A DNA stretch of 35,201 nucleotides, taken from positions 1 through 35,201 of the IMG/VR virus record IMGVR_UViG_3300025644_000310; one strand, 5' to 3'. Positions 16,846-24,554 of this stretch are shown in pieces. The position numbers and the translations under genes were made by a program. Each line of letters starts with the position of its first letter. Position 1 is the first letter of the stretch. Source of the stretch: a virus. The notes under the pieces are model-generated. The model saw only the letters and a list, made by a program, of their open reading frames with translations. It did not search any database and was not told the origin of the DNA.

Positions 16846-17845
16846 ATTTATATTCCTGTAGTAATTTACCATTTTCATGTAATATCCATACATCAATTTT
16901 ATATAATTTATCTGTAACCGATTTACATTTTGATTCAACTGTATCTTCGTGTGTTTTATACGTCCACATTGATTTAACTTCTATAAACTTATTTTCAGAT
17001 TTTATAAAAATATCTGGAAAATACCTTCTATCTTTACCATTATTATACCAAAATTTTGGCATGCCTTTTTTATCTGTGAAAATATCACTTTCATCGTACA
17101 ACTTAAACAAAATATCTAACGCCTGTGGTTCATACCCTTGAACTCTTAATAACTTACCAGATGGTGTTTTATAATCTTTAAAATTTAATCTACTTTTAAT
17201 ATTTTTTTGATGAACTTCTGTATTTTGTTGAGCATTTCTAACTCCGTATTTTTTCAAACAAGTAGTCTCAGATTTTTCTCTGAATTCACTCGTTTTGAAG
17301 TAGTTAGATACACCATACTTTTTGAGCATTGTCTTTTTATAACTGTCACTTCTACTCTGAATCCGCTTCCTTGTCCATTTACTATTTGGATGGGATAACA
17401 TTCGTTCAACTACTTTATTGTCATTCATAGGATTATTTTTCATCATATATTCAGATTGACGTTTTATAGAAGAATTAGTATCTTTTGTAAGTCCACTATT
17501 CCAACTTTCACAGTGACCACCTAAAAATCTATTATATGTGTGTCTCGTATAACTATATTCTGTAAATTCACCACACCCACATTCACATTCAATTTTATGG
17601 TGTTTTATATTATAATTGTCAACCGATAAATTATGTAATTTTAAATGGTTAACTTTAATTGCTGAATTGGAACTTACAATATCACCACATTCTTTACAAT
17701 CAAACTTTCCAACAACATATTCACCATAATTTGATTTTGGAAATTTAAATTTGTATTCATACAATGATATACCGTGTTTAGATTTTAAATGTGAGCCATT
17801 GATTCTCATTTTCATCGTATCACCACATATTTCACAAACTACCAT
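16838..17845 (-). CDS. Homing endonuclease, zinc finger plus PD-(D/E)XK
   Basis: The 335-residue protein has N-terminal zinc-finger-like repeats (CEICG with SHLKSKHGISLYEYK, then CKECG with NHLKLHNLSVDNYN, then CECGCGE), a basic middle with paired KKYGVSN/KKYGVRN repeats that could read DNA, and a C-terminal nuclease core RRYFPDIFIK...NKFIEVKS, giving PD at 277-278 and E289-x-K291. This is the PD-(D/E)XK pattern of restriction-like homing nucleases. Its ATG overlaps the stop of a small RHH gene and its stop overlaps the start of a broken glycosyltransferase, so it sits exactly at that gene's 5' end. Confidence 0.82.
   Translation of the reverse strand: MVVCEICGDTMKMRINGSHLKSKHGISLYEYKFKFPKSNYGEYVVGKFDCKECGDIVSSNSAIKVNHLKLHNLSVDNYNIKHHKIECECGCGEFTEYSYTRHTYNRFLGGHCESWNSGLTKDTNSSIKRQSEYMMKNNPMNDNKVVERMLSHPNSKWTRKRIQSRSDSYKKTMLKKYGVSNYFKTSEFREKSETTCLKKYGVRNAQQNTEVHQKNIKSRLNFKDYKTPSGKLLRVQGYEPQALDILFKLYDESDIFTDKKGMPKFWYNNGKDRRYFPDIFIKSENKFIEVKSMWTYKTHEDTVESKCKSVTDKLYKIDVWILHENGKLLQEYKYE
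16845..16852 (-). promoter_or_regulatory. Possible late promoter box at glycosyltransferase start
   Basis: TATAAATA on the minus strand ends at the first base of the ATG at 16845. A transcript from it would begin a few bases inside the frame, so it would lack this ATG and could favour the start at 16758. Chance occurrence is possible in such AT-rich DNA. Confidence 0.25.
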
Positions 17846-18018
17846 TTTATACTTCCACTAATCTGTTCATATTTTTCATCAATTAAATTAACTAACGCCT
17901 CTCTAACCGACACAAATTTTACACCATCGTCAGAATATTTAGCTATTATTTTTTGTAACTTTTTAAAAGTTACGACTTCTAATTCTATAGGTGCTATTTT
18001 TTTTGTATTTGATTTCAC
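17839..18018 (-). CDS. Small RHH-like protein paired with homing endonuclease
   Basis: A 59-residue frame from a GTG at 18018; no in-frame ATG is available. It reads IELEVVTFKKLQKIIAKYSD then FVSVREALVNLIDEKYEQ. A short strand followed by two helices, the second starting V-S-V-R-E-A, fits an RHH or related small DNA-binding fold, though less clearly than the protein at 13718-13873. Its TAG lies inside the ATGGTAG start of the PD-(D/E)XK homing endonuclease, so the two are co-translated. This mirrors the RHH-HNH pair downstream. Confidence 0.5.
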   Translation of the reverse strand: MKSNTKKIAPIELEVVTFKKLQKIIAKYSDDGVKFVSVREALVNLIDEKYEQISGSIKW

Positions 18019-18079
18019 ATTATATATCTTATATCTTTTATATAAATATCAAGAAATTAAATAAAACATCATTTTATTT

Positions 18080-18268
18080 TTAACTTTTTGCCATATTATC
18101 TTTATTCATAACCATATCTACAGCTTCACTAACTTCAAATATATGCCCCATAAACAAATACCATTCATCAATGGTAAAATGTAATGTCATATGTGGCATC
18201 TCAAAATGTATAGTTTCATTGCTCATAAATGAGTCGTTTGGTAAATCTATTATTTCATTCTCTTTCAT
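18080..18268 (-). CDS. Small phage protein of unknown function
   Basis: A 62-residue acidic protein (MKENEIIDLPNDSFMSNETI...) with a Met/His-rich middle (FEMPHMTLHFTIDEW) and one likely helix (EVSEAVDMVM). No motif recognised. It follows an RHH gene with a 21-base gap. Confidence 0.4.
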   Translation of the reverse strand: MKENEIIDLPNDSFMSNETIHFEMPHMTLHFTIDEWYLFMGHIFEVSEAVDMVMNKDNMAKS

Positions 18269-18289
18269 AACCGTTTCCCTATAAACTAT

Positions 18290-18493
18290 TTAAAAATTAC
18301 TACCACTTGCTTCAAGCCCATCATATTCTACAATAGATTTTTTGTATTCTTCATCACTCAAATATTTATCCATTGATCTATTTACTAATTTTTGTAATGT
18401 AAATTCTTCTCTCAGTGCAATTTCTTTAAATCTCTTGTATAAATCCGTTATTATTTTAACAGAAGTAAGTTTTGTATTATCTTTTATCCTCAT
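18290..18493 (-). CDS. Ribbon-helix-helix-type DNA-binding protein
   Basis: The 67-residue protein has TKLTSVKIITDLYKRFKEIA then LREEFTLQKLVNRSMDKYL. The strand TSVKI, first helix LYKRFKEIALRE and second helix TLQKLVNRSMDKYL form the RHH pattern. GAGG lies before the ATG. It would act as a dimeric operator-binding regulator; its target is unknown. This is the third RHH-like gene in a 5-kb stretch, but this one is not directly followed by a nuclease gene. Confidence 0.6.
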   Translation of the reverse strand: MRIKDNTKLTSVKIITDLYKRFKEIALREEFTLQKLVNRSMDKYLSDEEYKKSIVEYDGLEASGSNF

Positions 18494-18524
18494 AATTATT
18501 CCTCATATATACATATATATCAGA

Positions 18525-18929
18525 TTAATCTAAAATAACTACTTTTTTATCTAATTTTGTTGCATATTCTATTGTATTATTCGTTCCCCTTGATGTATGA
18601 CCCTTTGGTATAAATGCTACTATATAATCACTATGTTCTGCTATTTGTTTATTTCTGTTAAAATAATTGGTAACTCTGTATGGTTTTCCGTATTCACTGG
18701 AATCCAATATACAATGTTGGTTATACTGAAAATGTTTTGGTGGATACTCTACGTACTTCATATCAAATTCAAGTGATATTTTCTTTGCATAGTGGTCAGC
18801 TCCTTGTTTACACCCACCACTTACAATTTCAACTTCATCACCGAACTTTTCCCTTAAATTGAAAATAAATTCTCGAATTTTTCGCCTGTTGATATATTTT
18901 CTACTTCCAACGATTCCAATTCTTTTCAT
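18525..18929 (-). CDS. SLOG-domain protein (DUF2493-like)
   Basis: The 134-residue protein has RIGIVGSRKYINRRKIREFI at the start, VEIVSGGCKQGADHYAKKIS (about 34-53) and a late NRNKQIAEHSDYIVAF and GTNNTIEYA. GSR, SGG...GAD and GT.ntI..A are the nucleotide-binding loops of the SLOG superfamily (DprA/LOG-related; DUF2493). These proteins bind nucleotides or derivatives and are common in phages and defence loci. Exact ligand unknown. It stands in a run of small phage genes after a RecB-like nuclease. Confidence 0.75.
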   Translation of the reverse strand: MKRIGIVGSRKYINRRKIREFIFNLREKFGDEVEIVSGGCKQGADHYAKKISLEFDMKYVEYPPKHFQYNQHCILDSSEYGKPYRVTNYFNRNKQIAEHSDYIVAFIPKGHTSRGTNNTIEYATKLDKKVVILD

Positions 18930-18932
18930 AAT

Positions 18933-19373
18933 CTAATCATTCCTTTTTTGCTTTCTTACTGGTTGATGTGATTTTTGTGGTTTTGGTGAAGTTACAAATG
19001 TTACACAACTCTTAAATTCTTCTAATCCATCCATTAAACCATCAAAAGCTGATGATCCCGTGAACCAATACTGAAATCTTAACGGGGATTCCAATAATAT
19101 ATCTCGTTTATGAGTTATATTAAACCACGTAAATTCATTTATTTTATGTGTATTTCCGACTGTAATGGTTGTTTTATAGTGAAGGATTTTTTCATATCGT
19201 TCCAAAAATCCCTTTAAGTCTGATGGTGCTACTTCACCCTCATCATACCATAGCTGAAGTTTAAATGGGTATAATCCATATATCTCATTTATTTTATCTA
19301 TTACATCGCTTTCATTTTCTGTATTAATAAAATATGATAATTTCATCCTTAAACTAAAATTACTTCCTATCAT
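18933..19373 (-). CDS. Phage protein of unknown function
   Basis: The 146-residue protein abuts the nuclease gene upstream (TAA then ATG). It is mixed alpha/beta with a basic C-terminal tail (PKPQKSHQPVRKQKRND) that could contact nucleic acid. No family recognised. Position between a RecB/Cas4-like nuclease and a SLOG protein suggests DNA metabolism, but there is no direct evidence. Confidence 0.45.
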   Translation of the reverse strand: MIGSNFSLRMKLSYFINTENESDVIDKINEIYGLYPFKLQLWYDEGEVAPSDLKGFLERYEKILHYKTTITVGNTHKINEFTWFNITHKRDILLESPLRFQYWFTGSSAFDGLMDGLEEFKSCVTFVTSPKPQKSHQPVRKQKRND

Positions 19374-20243
19374 TTAATTCTCAGGTTTCTTATCACACAA
19401 ATCTGGTTGGTCTGTGTATTCACACCATTTACAGTTCTTTACTGATGGTAATTTACTATAAATATGGTCTGTTCGGTATTCCCCATCCACTGTAAAACAG
19501 TTGTCTATAAAACTCTCTAATCGTCTATTAACCTTGTTTATAGATGGAGTACCATTTGCTGGGATGAATGTCTGAATTCGTTTTTGTGGGTAATCTGTTC
19601 CTTCATATAGTTTTCGCTTTACTATGAAATACTCTACGTCAATTCTATCTAATGGAACATCAAACTGCTTAGAGAAGAACTGTTTATATAACAATAACTG
19701 AGCTGTTTTGTTCGTATCTGCTTTTTGATATTTGTTCCAGCCGTATGTTGCGGTCTTAATATCAATAATTTTTATTCGTTCACGTTTAACGTCACGAATT
19801 ATCAAATCTATAAATCCCTTAAATTTCGCTTTTTTCATATTATAATCTAATGCAGATTCAATGCCAAGTAACTCATAACCCTTTTTACTGAAATATTGAT
19901 TTCGTTTCTTCTTAAAGAAATCTATTATTTTTATTCCGTCTTGGTAAAACTCGTTCATTTCATTTTTTGTACAAATCTCTACACCACCATTGGTTTTCAT
20001 AGTGTCCAAAAAGTTTATTCTGAGTCTATCTTCTAATAATTCATCAAGATATAATTCATCGGCCTTCTTTACACTATCTGTATACATTACTTTTATATAT
20101 TTTTGTAATACTTCATGCATCGAGGTTCCAAAAATTGTATAAATGTTTCCCTCAAATACAGATTTTTTATCTACATAAGATAGTTTCCAGGCGTGAGGAC
20201 ACCTATCCCATTTAGAAAATTGCGAATAGCTTATACTTTTCAT
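19374..20243 (-). CDS. PD-(D/E)XK nuclease, RecB/Cas4-like with Fe-S cysteines
   Basis: The 289-residue protein starts SYSQFSKWDRCPHAWKLSY, which is typical of AddB/Cas4-like nucleases, with C15. The core motifs follow: GTSMHEVLQ (H43), FKGFIDLII (D146), IIDIKTA (D161, K163) and QLLLYKQFF (Q182, Y186). The C-terminus has CKWCEYTDQPDLC (C271, C274, C283). With C15 these four cysteines match the 4Fe-4S pattern C...CxxC...C of this family. It likely acts as a phage exonuclease in recombination or replication. Confidence 0.88.
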   Translation of the reverse strand: MKSISYSQFSKWDRCPHAWKLSYVDKKSVFEGNIYTIFGTSMHEVLQKYIKVMYTDSVKKADELYLDELLEDRLRINFLDTMKTNGGVEICTKNEMNEFYQDGIKIIDFFKKKRNQYFSKKGYELLGIESALDYNMKKAKFKGFIDLIIRDVKRERIKIIDIKTATYGWNKYQKADTNKTAQLLLYKQFFSKQFDVPLDRIDVEYFIVKRKLYEGTDYPQKRIQTFIPANGTPSINKVNRRLESFIDNCFTVDGEYRTDHIYSKLPSVKNCKWCEYTDQPDLCDKKPEN

Positions 20244-20280
20244 ATTTTATGCCTAAATATACGTAAAAAATAAGTTAAAG

Positions 20281-20526
20281 TCAAGACAATTTTGAAATGA
20301 CGGACTGTTTTGTATGCACTCCAACTAATCTATCCACCTCTTCACCGTTCTCTGATATGACGAGCGTTGGAACACTTTGTATTCTATTTGTTAGTGCCAA
20401 ATCTCGTTCAGTATCTATGTCGTGTAATGTTATGTTATATCCCTCACTCACAAGTTCCAATATGATTGGTTTGAAAGTTTTACAGGGACCACACCAGTTC
20501 GCCGTATAATAATCTGCAGTTTTCAT
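20281..20526 (-). CDS. Thioredoxin-like protein
   Basis: The 81-residue protein is a minimal thioredoxin: the active site is NWCGPCKTFKP (C12, C15), the cis-proline region is SVPTLVI and a late GEEVDRLVG strand completes the fold. It is a little shorter than host thioredoxins because the first strand is reduced. It can serve as a reductant for ribonucleotide reductase or other phage enzymes. Its leader AGGAGAAATAAAATG is identical over 15 bases to that of the GIY-YIG endonuclease at 21519. Confidence 0.92.
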   Translation of the reverse strand: MKTADYYTANWCGPCKTFKPIILELVSEGYNITLHDIDTERDLALTNRIQSVPTLVISENGEEVDRLVGVHTKQSVISKLS

Positions 20527-20536
20527 TTTATTTCTC

Positions 20537-20656
20537 CTAATCTATCCACTTACCGTGGTTTACTAAATGCCAAGTTCTATGTTTAATTATTTCTATCATC
20601 AATCCGATCCAAGAATCTGATTCATAGAGTCCAGTGTCACATTTATAACTATACAT
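20537..20656 (-). CDS. Small protein of unknown function
   Basis: A 39-residue frame (MYSYKCDTGLYESDSW...) whose ATG overlaps the TAA of the short fragment upstream, as expected for a resident phage gene that follows that fragment's original gene. It ends 10 bases before the thioredoxin ATG and its stop overlaps the thioredoxin ribosome site. No motif recognised. Confidence 0.4.
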   Translation of the reverse strand: MYSYKCDTGLYESDSWIGLMIEIIKHRTWHLVNHGKWID

Positions 20657-20730
20657 TATTTTCCCCAACTACCCCTACGAACTATCTCGGCAATAATTCC
20701 ATAAACTGAAATGTCCCTGAAGGTGTCCAT
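20656..20730 (-). pseudogene. Displaced 3' end of a DUF1599/Nmad1-like gene
   Basis: A 24-codon frame, MDTFRDISVYGIIAEIVRR then GSWGK, ending in TAA. It aligns without gaps to the C-terminus of the intact protein at 21633-22055 (DTFIDIANYANIALVVSRKK, then WGK), with 13 of 23 positions identical by my count. It follows the GIY-YIG endonuclease immediately (TAGATG). It is best read as the tail of a homologous gene left behind when the endonuclease and a new tail were inserted. Confidence 0.6.
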
Positions 20731-21417
20731 CTATTTCTTCTCAACTTTCCAGTTGTGACCATTTTTACCATAATAAAATAAACTATAGTAACTTACTTTT
20801 TCATTATTTTTCATAGTATACTCCATAATATACTGTTTAACTTCTTTTTTACCTAAAAATGTTTTAGTGTTGCCATTTGGAAATGTAACTATCCAATGTT
20901 TAGCATATAATTTTTTAAAATAAAGTTTAAGTTCGTCTGTATGATTTTTACCATAAAATGGATTTTTCTTTCCAGTGATATCAACAGTCTTATGCCATTC
21001 TACTTTAGATATGGACATTTTTAATTTGGATTCATCTGAATGTTTACGTCCTGTACTCGATATTCTAAGTTTTTCTTTGGTTTCATCTGAATGTTTCCAA
21101 CTGTTATTTTTGGTTCTAGTTGCAACCATTTTATCTAATGATTCCTTTGAGTGTGCATAACCATTATTTGATATTCGTGTATTCCTTATTTTATTAATGG
21201 TTTCAATTGACAATAATTTATTCATCCCACCTGTAGTTAAGTTATATCCATTACATTCTGGATCACCACGGAATGTGTGATATTCTTTAATGTATTTTTG
21301 TTCTAATAGATTTAACTCACCAATAGATTTTGCTGAATTATCTATAACTTTCCAACTAAAATTTTCGTTCCCATGTTTTCTAATTGATCTATGAAAATAG
21401 GTTGCTGGATCATTTCG
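20731..21417 (-). pseudogene. GIY-YIG homing endonuclease, distal part after in-frame stop
   Basis: Past a TAA at 21418-21420 the frame continues open as RNDPATYFHRSIRKHGNENF, then LLEQKYIKEYHTFRGDP and GYNLTTGG. These are the second half of the GIY-YIG domain, including the expected catalytic glutamate (LLEQKYI). The rest, from the ATG at 21225, has repeated NUMOD3-like motifs (HSKESLDKM, HSDETKEKL, HSDESKLKM, GKKNPFYGKNHTDELK) for DNA binding and ends in WKVEKK. With the N-terminal piece it would make a normal endonuclease of about 262 residues. Only the DNA-binding part has its own ATG. Confidence 0.75.
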
Positions 21418-21519
21418 TTATGCATGTAAATGTTCTGATATTCTTTGTGTTAATGGTTTAATTGTTTGACCAATATAACTTTTATTATTGACTTTGTTAG
21501 TAGCTTTGTAGATAATCAT
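21418..21519 (-). pseudogene. GIY-YIG homing endonuclease, N-terminal part
   Basis: From an ATG at 21519 with a perfect AGGAG site: MIIYKATNKVNNKSYIGQTI then KPLTQRISEHLHA and TAA. It contains the IY...YIGQT motif and the conserved arginine (LTQRISEH) of the GIY-YIG nuclease, but stops before the catalytic glutamate. The same frame also runs back to an ATG at 21645 in the end of the upstream gene; those 42 codons are probably leader DNA, not protein. A single base change would restore the full enzyme. Confidence 0.75.
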
Positions 21520-21632
21520 TTTATTTCTCCTGTTCAGATTTATGTTATAGAACAAGTTATCCTTACTTAAACAGGTTTCAGGAAACACTCCGTCGAATGC
21601 TGTCCTTGTTCTATAATAACTATCAGGAAAAA

Positions 21633-22055
21633 CTATTTTCCCCATTTTTTTCTACTAACAACCAATGCTATATTAGCATAATTTGCAATGTCAATAAATG
21701 TATCTTCAACGTTTTCATCTACCGCACTTTTCTTATTTTTTAATACAAGATTTAATAATCTCTGTAATTTATCATTCAATCTAATTACTACTCCTGATAG
21801 TGCCATTTGTCTATCATCAGATTTATTTATATCACCACCCATTAAAATAGAATTTTTTCCATATGCTTGCTGTTTTTTGGCAAATAACTCATATTGTTCT
21901 TCTTGTATTTTACGAAACTCTTTCATCATTTCTGGATATTCTCGTTCCATTTTGTCTATGATGTTATTTGACTGTGGGTTCACTTCAATTGTATCTGGTG
22001 AACCATCGTTTCCGTAGATTACTCTTTTTTTATTATCTTTGATAAATTTAGTCAT
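21633..22055 (-). CDS. DUF1599/Nmad1-like phage protein
   Basis: The 140-residue protein has QYELFAKKQQAYGKNSILMG (about 52-71), VVIRLNDKLQRLLNLVLKN (about 89-107) and the end VEDTFIDIANYANIALVV. The pattern K..YG, then R..DK..R...L, then D...D.AnYa.ia matches DUF1599 (nucleotide modification associated domain 1), a helical family of phages related to nucleotide-binding all-alpha enzymes. It may act on nucleotides or base modification. Its C-terminus seems to have a displaced homologous copy at 20656-20730 beyond the GIY-YIG gene. A conserved leader AGGAGTTATAAATT precedes the ATG. Confidence 0.65.
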   Translation of the reverse strand: MTKFIKDNKKRVIYGNDGSPDTIEVNPQSNNIIDKMEREYPEMMKEFRKIQEEQYELFAKKQQAYGKNSILMGGDINKSDDRQMALSGVVIRLNDKLQRLLNLVLKNKKSAVDENVEDTFIDIANYANIALVVSRKKWGK

Positions 22056-22067
22056 AATTTATAACTC

Positions 22068-22616
22068 CTATTTTATAATGTCAACAATGCCGTATTCCAA
22101 TGCTTCGTCTGCCGTTAAATACACATCATTTTTAGATATTCTCGTCCAAAATTTATGGTCTTTATTTGTTACTTTACCGAGAATACGATTGATATTTGCT
22201 TGTAATTTTTTCAGGTGTTCTGCACCTTTTAGTACATCTGATGTTTTACCTGACTCAAATGCTGAACCCTCATGCACCATTATTGTTGAATTTATGCTCA
22301 TTGAACGAACTCCGGTTCCACATGCGAGGATGACTGCTGCTGCGGACATTGCTACTCCAAAACAATGAGTATTCACTTTTACTGGAAGTGATCTGAAATA
22401 ATCTATTGTTCCTAACATCGCATAAACATCTCCACCATAAGACGAGACTACCAAGTTTATATCTTCACCTTTATTGTATTTAACTAACTGGTCAAATCTG
22501 GTCATTGTTGAATATAAACTATCTGCATCTATGTCGTATGTGAGATACATAGTATTAGTATGTATGTCTACTCCCCACTCCAAATTTTTATAAAATACTT
22601 CTTTACTTTCGTGCAT
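22068..22616 (-). CDS. ClpP-like serine protease
   Basis: The 182-residue protein has the ClpP/crotonase fold motifs: LVVSSYGGDVYAML (oxyanion strand), GVAMSAAAVILACG with nucleophile S91, STIMVHEGSA with H115, and KNDVYLTADEALEYGIVD with D164 as the third triad residue. Phage ClpP-like proteases commonly process capsid or scaffold, or act with a host ATPase. No ClpX partner is in the window. It lies next to a decayed homing endonuclease and ends 12 bases before the DUF1599-like gene. Confidence 0.9.
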   Translation of the reverse strand: MHESKEVFYKNLEWGVDIHTNTMYLTYDIDADSLYSTMTRFDQLVKYNKGEDINLVVSSYGGDVYAMLGTIDYFRSLPVKVNTHCFGVAMSAAAVILACGTGVRSMSINSTIMVHEGSAFESGKTSDVLKGAEHLKKLQANINRILGKVTNKDHKFWTRISKNDVYLTADEALEYGIVDIIK

Positions 22617-22618
22617 TT

Positions 22619-23062
22619 TTACTCCTCTATTATTATAAATTTACATCCCAGATGATCAACTATTTCTTGCTTTCTTCTTTCATCTCGTTCTTTTTGATAT
22701 TTGTGATGTTTTTCATAGTATTCTATCACTACATTCCGTTCTTTGTCATAGCCATCTACAAAATATCCAATCACTTGAACTTCACCGCCGTTTTCTGCGT
22801 GTTGGAAGTTGTAACTATTTTCTTTTCCGTATCGTTCTATTATCGAAATTGATTTTACATTATACATTGGAGCTCCAGTTGGGAAATCAGGATGATATTT
22901 TTTTAATTTATTTATCATATTTACTCTGTGTTTTTTTCTTGTAGTATCTTTACAATTTACTCCAGCTCTATTTTTATTTGATTTAATAACAACATTAATT
23001 ACAGATGTGGTGTGAGTTTTTCCATAAAACGGGTTTCTATCACCAATTACTGAACACGCCCT
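22619..23062 (-). pseudogene. Homing endonuclease, NUMOD3 plus Vsr-like distal part
   Basis: After a TGA at 23063-23065 the same frame continues RACSVIGDRNPFYGKTHT, a NUMOD3 motif, then basic residues and, from the ATG at 22918, MINKLKKYHPDFPTGAPMYN. It ends with GYFVDGYDKERNVVIEYYEK and HHKYQKERDERRKQEIVDHL. That C-terminus has the D...IEY.EkHH pattern of Vsr/EDxHD-type phage homing nucleases. The part from 22918 (99 residues) has its own ATG but lacks the zinc fingers and NUMOD3 of the complete enzyme. Confidence 0.65.
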
Positions 23063-23417
23063 TCAATATACTGACCTAATGTGTATCAACTTCTCACAAT
23101 TCAAACATTTTTTATTTTTTCCATCACCTACCATCAATCCATGTTTATAATTTCCATTATTTTCACCTTTATGAGTGCAACTCCTACACTTAAACCCCAG
23201 TGATTCAGCTCGAATCATTATATCATTCCGTTTATAAGTAATCACCTTTTCGCAAGTCGGACAATTTCTTTTGAAACTCCCTAATTTTTTCTTCATAATA
23301 TTTCTCCATTTTTTCTTTATTTATTTCATCTTTATTTCGATGATAATAATCTAAAGACCACTTACGTTGAGCTTGTTTCTTTTCATCTACCGTAATATGT
23401 TTCTTTATTCTTCCCAC
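23063..23417 (-). pseudogene. Homing endonuclease, zinc-finger N-terminal part (frameshifted)
   Basis: Two overlapping frames. The first, from a GTG at 23417 with AGGAG, reads GRIKKHITVDEKKQAQRKWS and LDYYHRNKDEINKEKMEKYY, a helical DNA-binding start common in phage HNH/Vsr nucleases. It is out of frame with the second (23063-23296), which has NCPTCEKVITYKRND, FKCRSCTHKGENNGNYKHG and KKCLNCEK zinc-finger pairs. The frames meet at a run of six A residues, so one extra A there would explain the shift. The second frame then ends at a TGA that interrupts the distal part. Together this is a decayed nuclease gene. Confidence 0.6.
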
Positions 23418-23474
23418 TTATCATCTCCTATAATAAATATAACTAAAGTAAAAAAATGAAGTTATTTTATTCAT

Positions 23475-24554
23475 TTATTTTTGAAAAATTAGGCAAGGCT
23501 CCAGTTTCATACCTTTCCCCATAACTGATGAAAGAGTTAATTGTATTGTATCTACGTGAGTGAAGCCGACCCTTTCCGCAACTTTAATTGTACTTCCCAC
23601 TATTGTTTTATGTTTTGATGTATTTGCTATATTAATAATCATATACTTCTCATCCTTTAATCCGTAATAACCATTTTCAAATGATTGAAATAAAAATTCA
23701 TTTACCCAGCTGTCTAATGTAGGAAATTTTATATAACTTTGTGTTGGTTCATCACTATATTTCTCAGTGTCGAAATATGGTGGTGATGTAAAAACTAAAT
23801 CTAATATATCAGGATCTGTTCTGTATGTTTCTGACCCACACTTATATATATCAACTTTTTTCCCTAAATACGAAAAATCTTTTTTCATTTCTAATAGACC
23901 TTCGTATGCTCTGGTGGATGGTTCAGTACCAATATAATGTTTGGTATTTGATGATGCTAAGAACCCCAATAGTCTGCCGCCCCATCCAGAGCTAAAATCC
24001 CTAATGACTTCTCCACCGTATTTTTCATAAATCATCTTTGCAGCTGTTGGTCTAAAATTAGATACTGATTGTGTACCTGTATAAATTTTTATTGACTGAC
24101 GTAATCTGTTTTCGTGAAACTTATTATGGGTCCGTATTCCCTCACCACTCCAATGTTTTATTTGCCAGGTCCAACACTTTTTGATTGTTGCCTTGAACTT
24201 CTTATCATCATTGAAAGTTTCCATTGGGGATTTCATAGAGTTCCCACATTGAATTTCCCAAAAATATGGGAAGTAGGACCAGGCTAACCGTAGAGCATGC
24301 ATAGTCTGGATGATTTTCTTGTCCTCAAATATAGTGGTTGTGTCGAATTTACGCAGTTTTCTCATATGAGAATGCTTCTCATCTTCTCGTATTTTGTAGT
24401 GAGGGAAACCGTGTTTTCTATAATACTTGAAAATGACTTCTACGCCGTAATCAATATCTACTGTATCTATATTATTTGTAACTCTCTCAAACTCTAAATC
24501 ATCTTCATCAAACTCGAAAAAATTACCGAGTGTTGAGTAATTTGTTCGGCTCAC
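23475..24554 (-). CDS. DNA N-methyltransferase (TSPPY type)
   Basis: The 359-residue protein starts at a GTG at 24554 overlapping the gp62 stop as GTGA. It contains VIRDFSSGWGGRLLGFLASS (184-202) as the SAM-binding loop, TKHYIGTEPS as the acidic strand and LVFTSPPYFDTEKY (253-266) as catalytic motif IV (TSPPY), usual for N4-cytosine or N6-adenine amino-methyltransferases. The N-terminal 160 residues may hold target recognition. It may modify phage DNA against host restriction. No matching restriction gene is present. Confidence 0.85.
   Translation of the reverse strand: MSRTNYSTLGNFFEFDEDDLEFERVTNNIDTVDIDYGVEVIFKYYRKHGFPHYKIREDEKHSHMRKLRKFDTTTIFEDKKIIQTMHALRLAWSYFPYFWEIQCGNSMKSPMETFNDDKKFKATIKKCWTWQIKHWSGEGIRTHNKFHENRLRQSIKIYTGTQSVSNFRPTAAKMIYEKYGGEVIRDFSSGWGGRLLGFLASSNTKHYIGTEPSTRAYEGLLEMKKDFSYLGKKVDIYKCGSETYRTDPDILDLVFTSPPYFDTEKYSDEPTQSYIKFPTLDSWVNEFLFQSFENGYYGLKDEKYMIINIANTSKHKTIVGSTIKVAERVGFTHVDTIQLTLSSVMGKGMKLEPCLIFQK

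Noticed and set aside
21520-21645. 42-codon N-terminal extension of the GIY-YIG gene, or a group I intron around it
   Set aside because: The codons do not look like protein of the family and a good ribosome site precedes ATG 21519. I could not find clear group I intron core pairings, so no intron is claimed.
21824-21831. TATAAATA box inside the DUF1599-like gene
   Set aside because: It encodes D-I-N-K-S in a conserved protein and is about 180 bases before the next gene; likely chance.
22039-22368. Plus-strand open frame opposite the ClpP gene
   Set aside because: It is fully antisense to the conserved ClpP catalytic region and no family features are visible.
15343-23417. Alternative genetic code or general stop readthrough
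   Set aside because: Broken genes have TAA and TGA in frame, but neighbours use TAA, TAG and TGA as normal stops with tight overlaps, so recoding is not supported.
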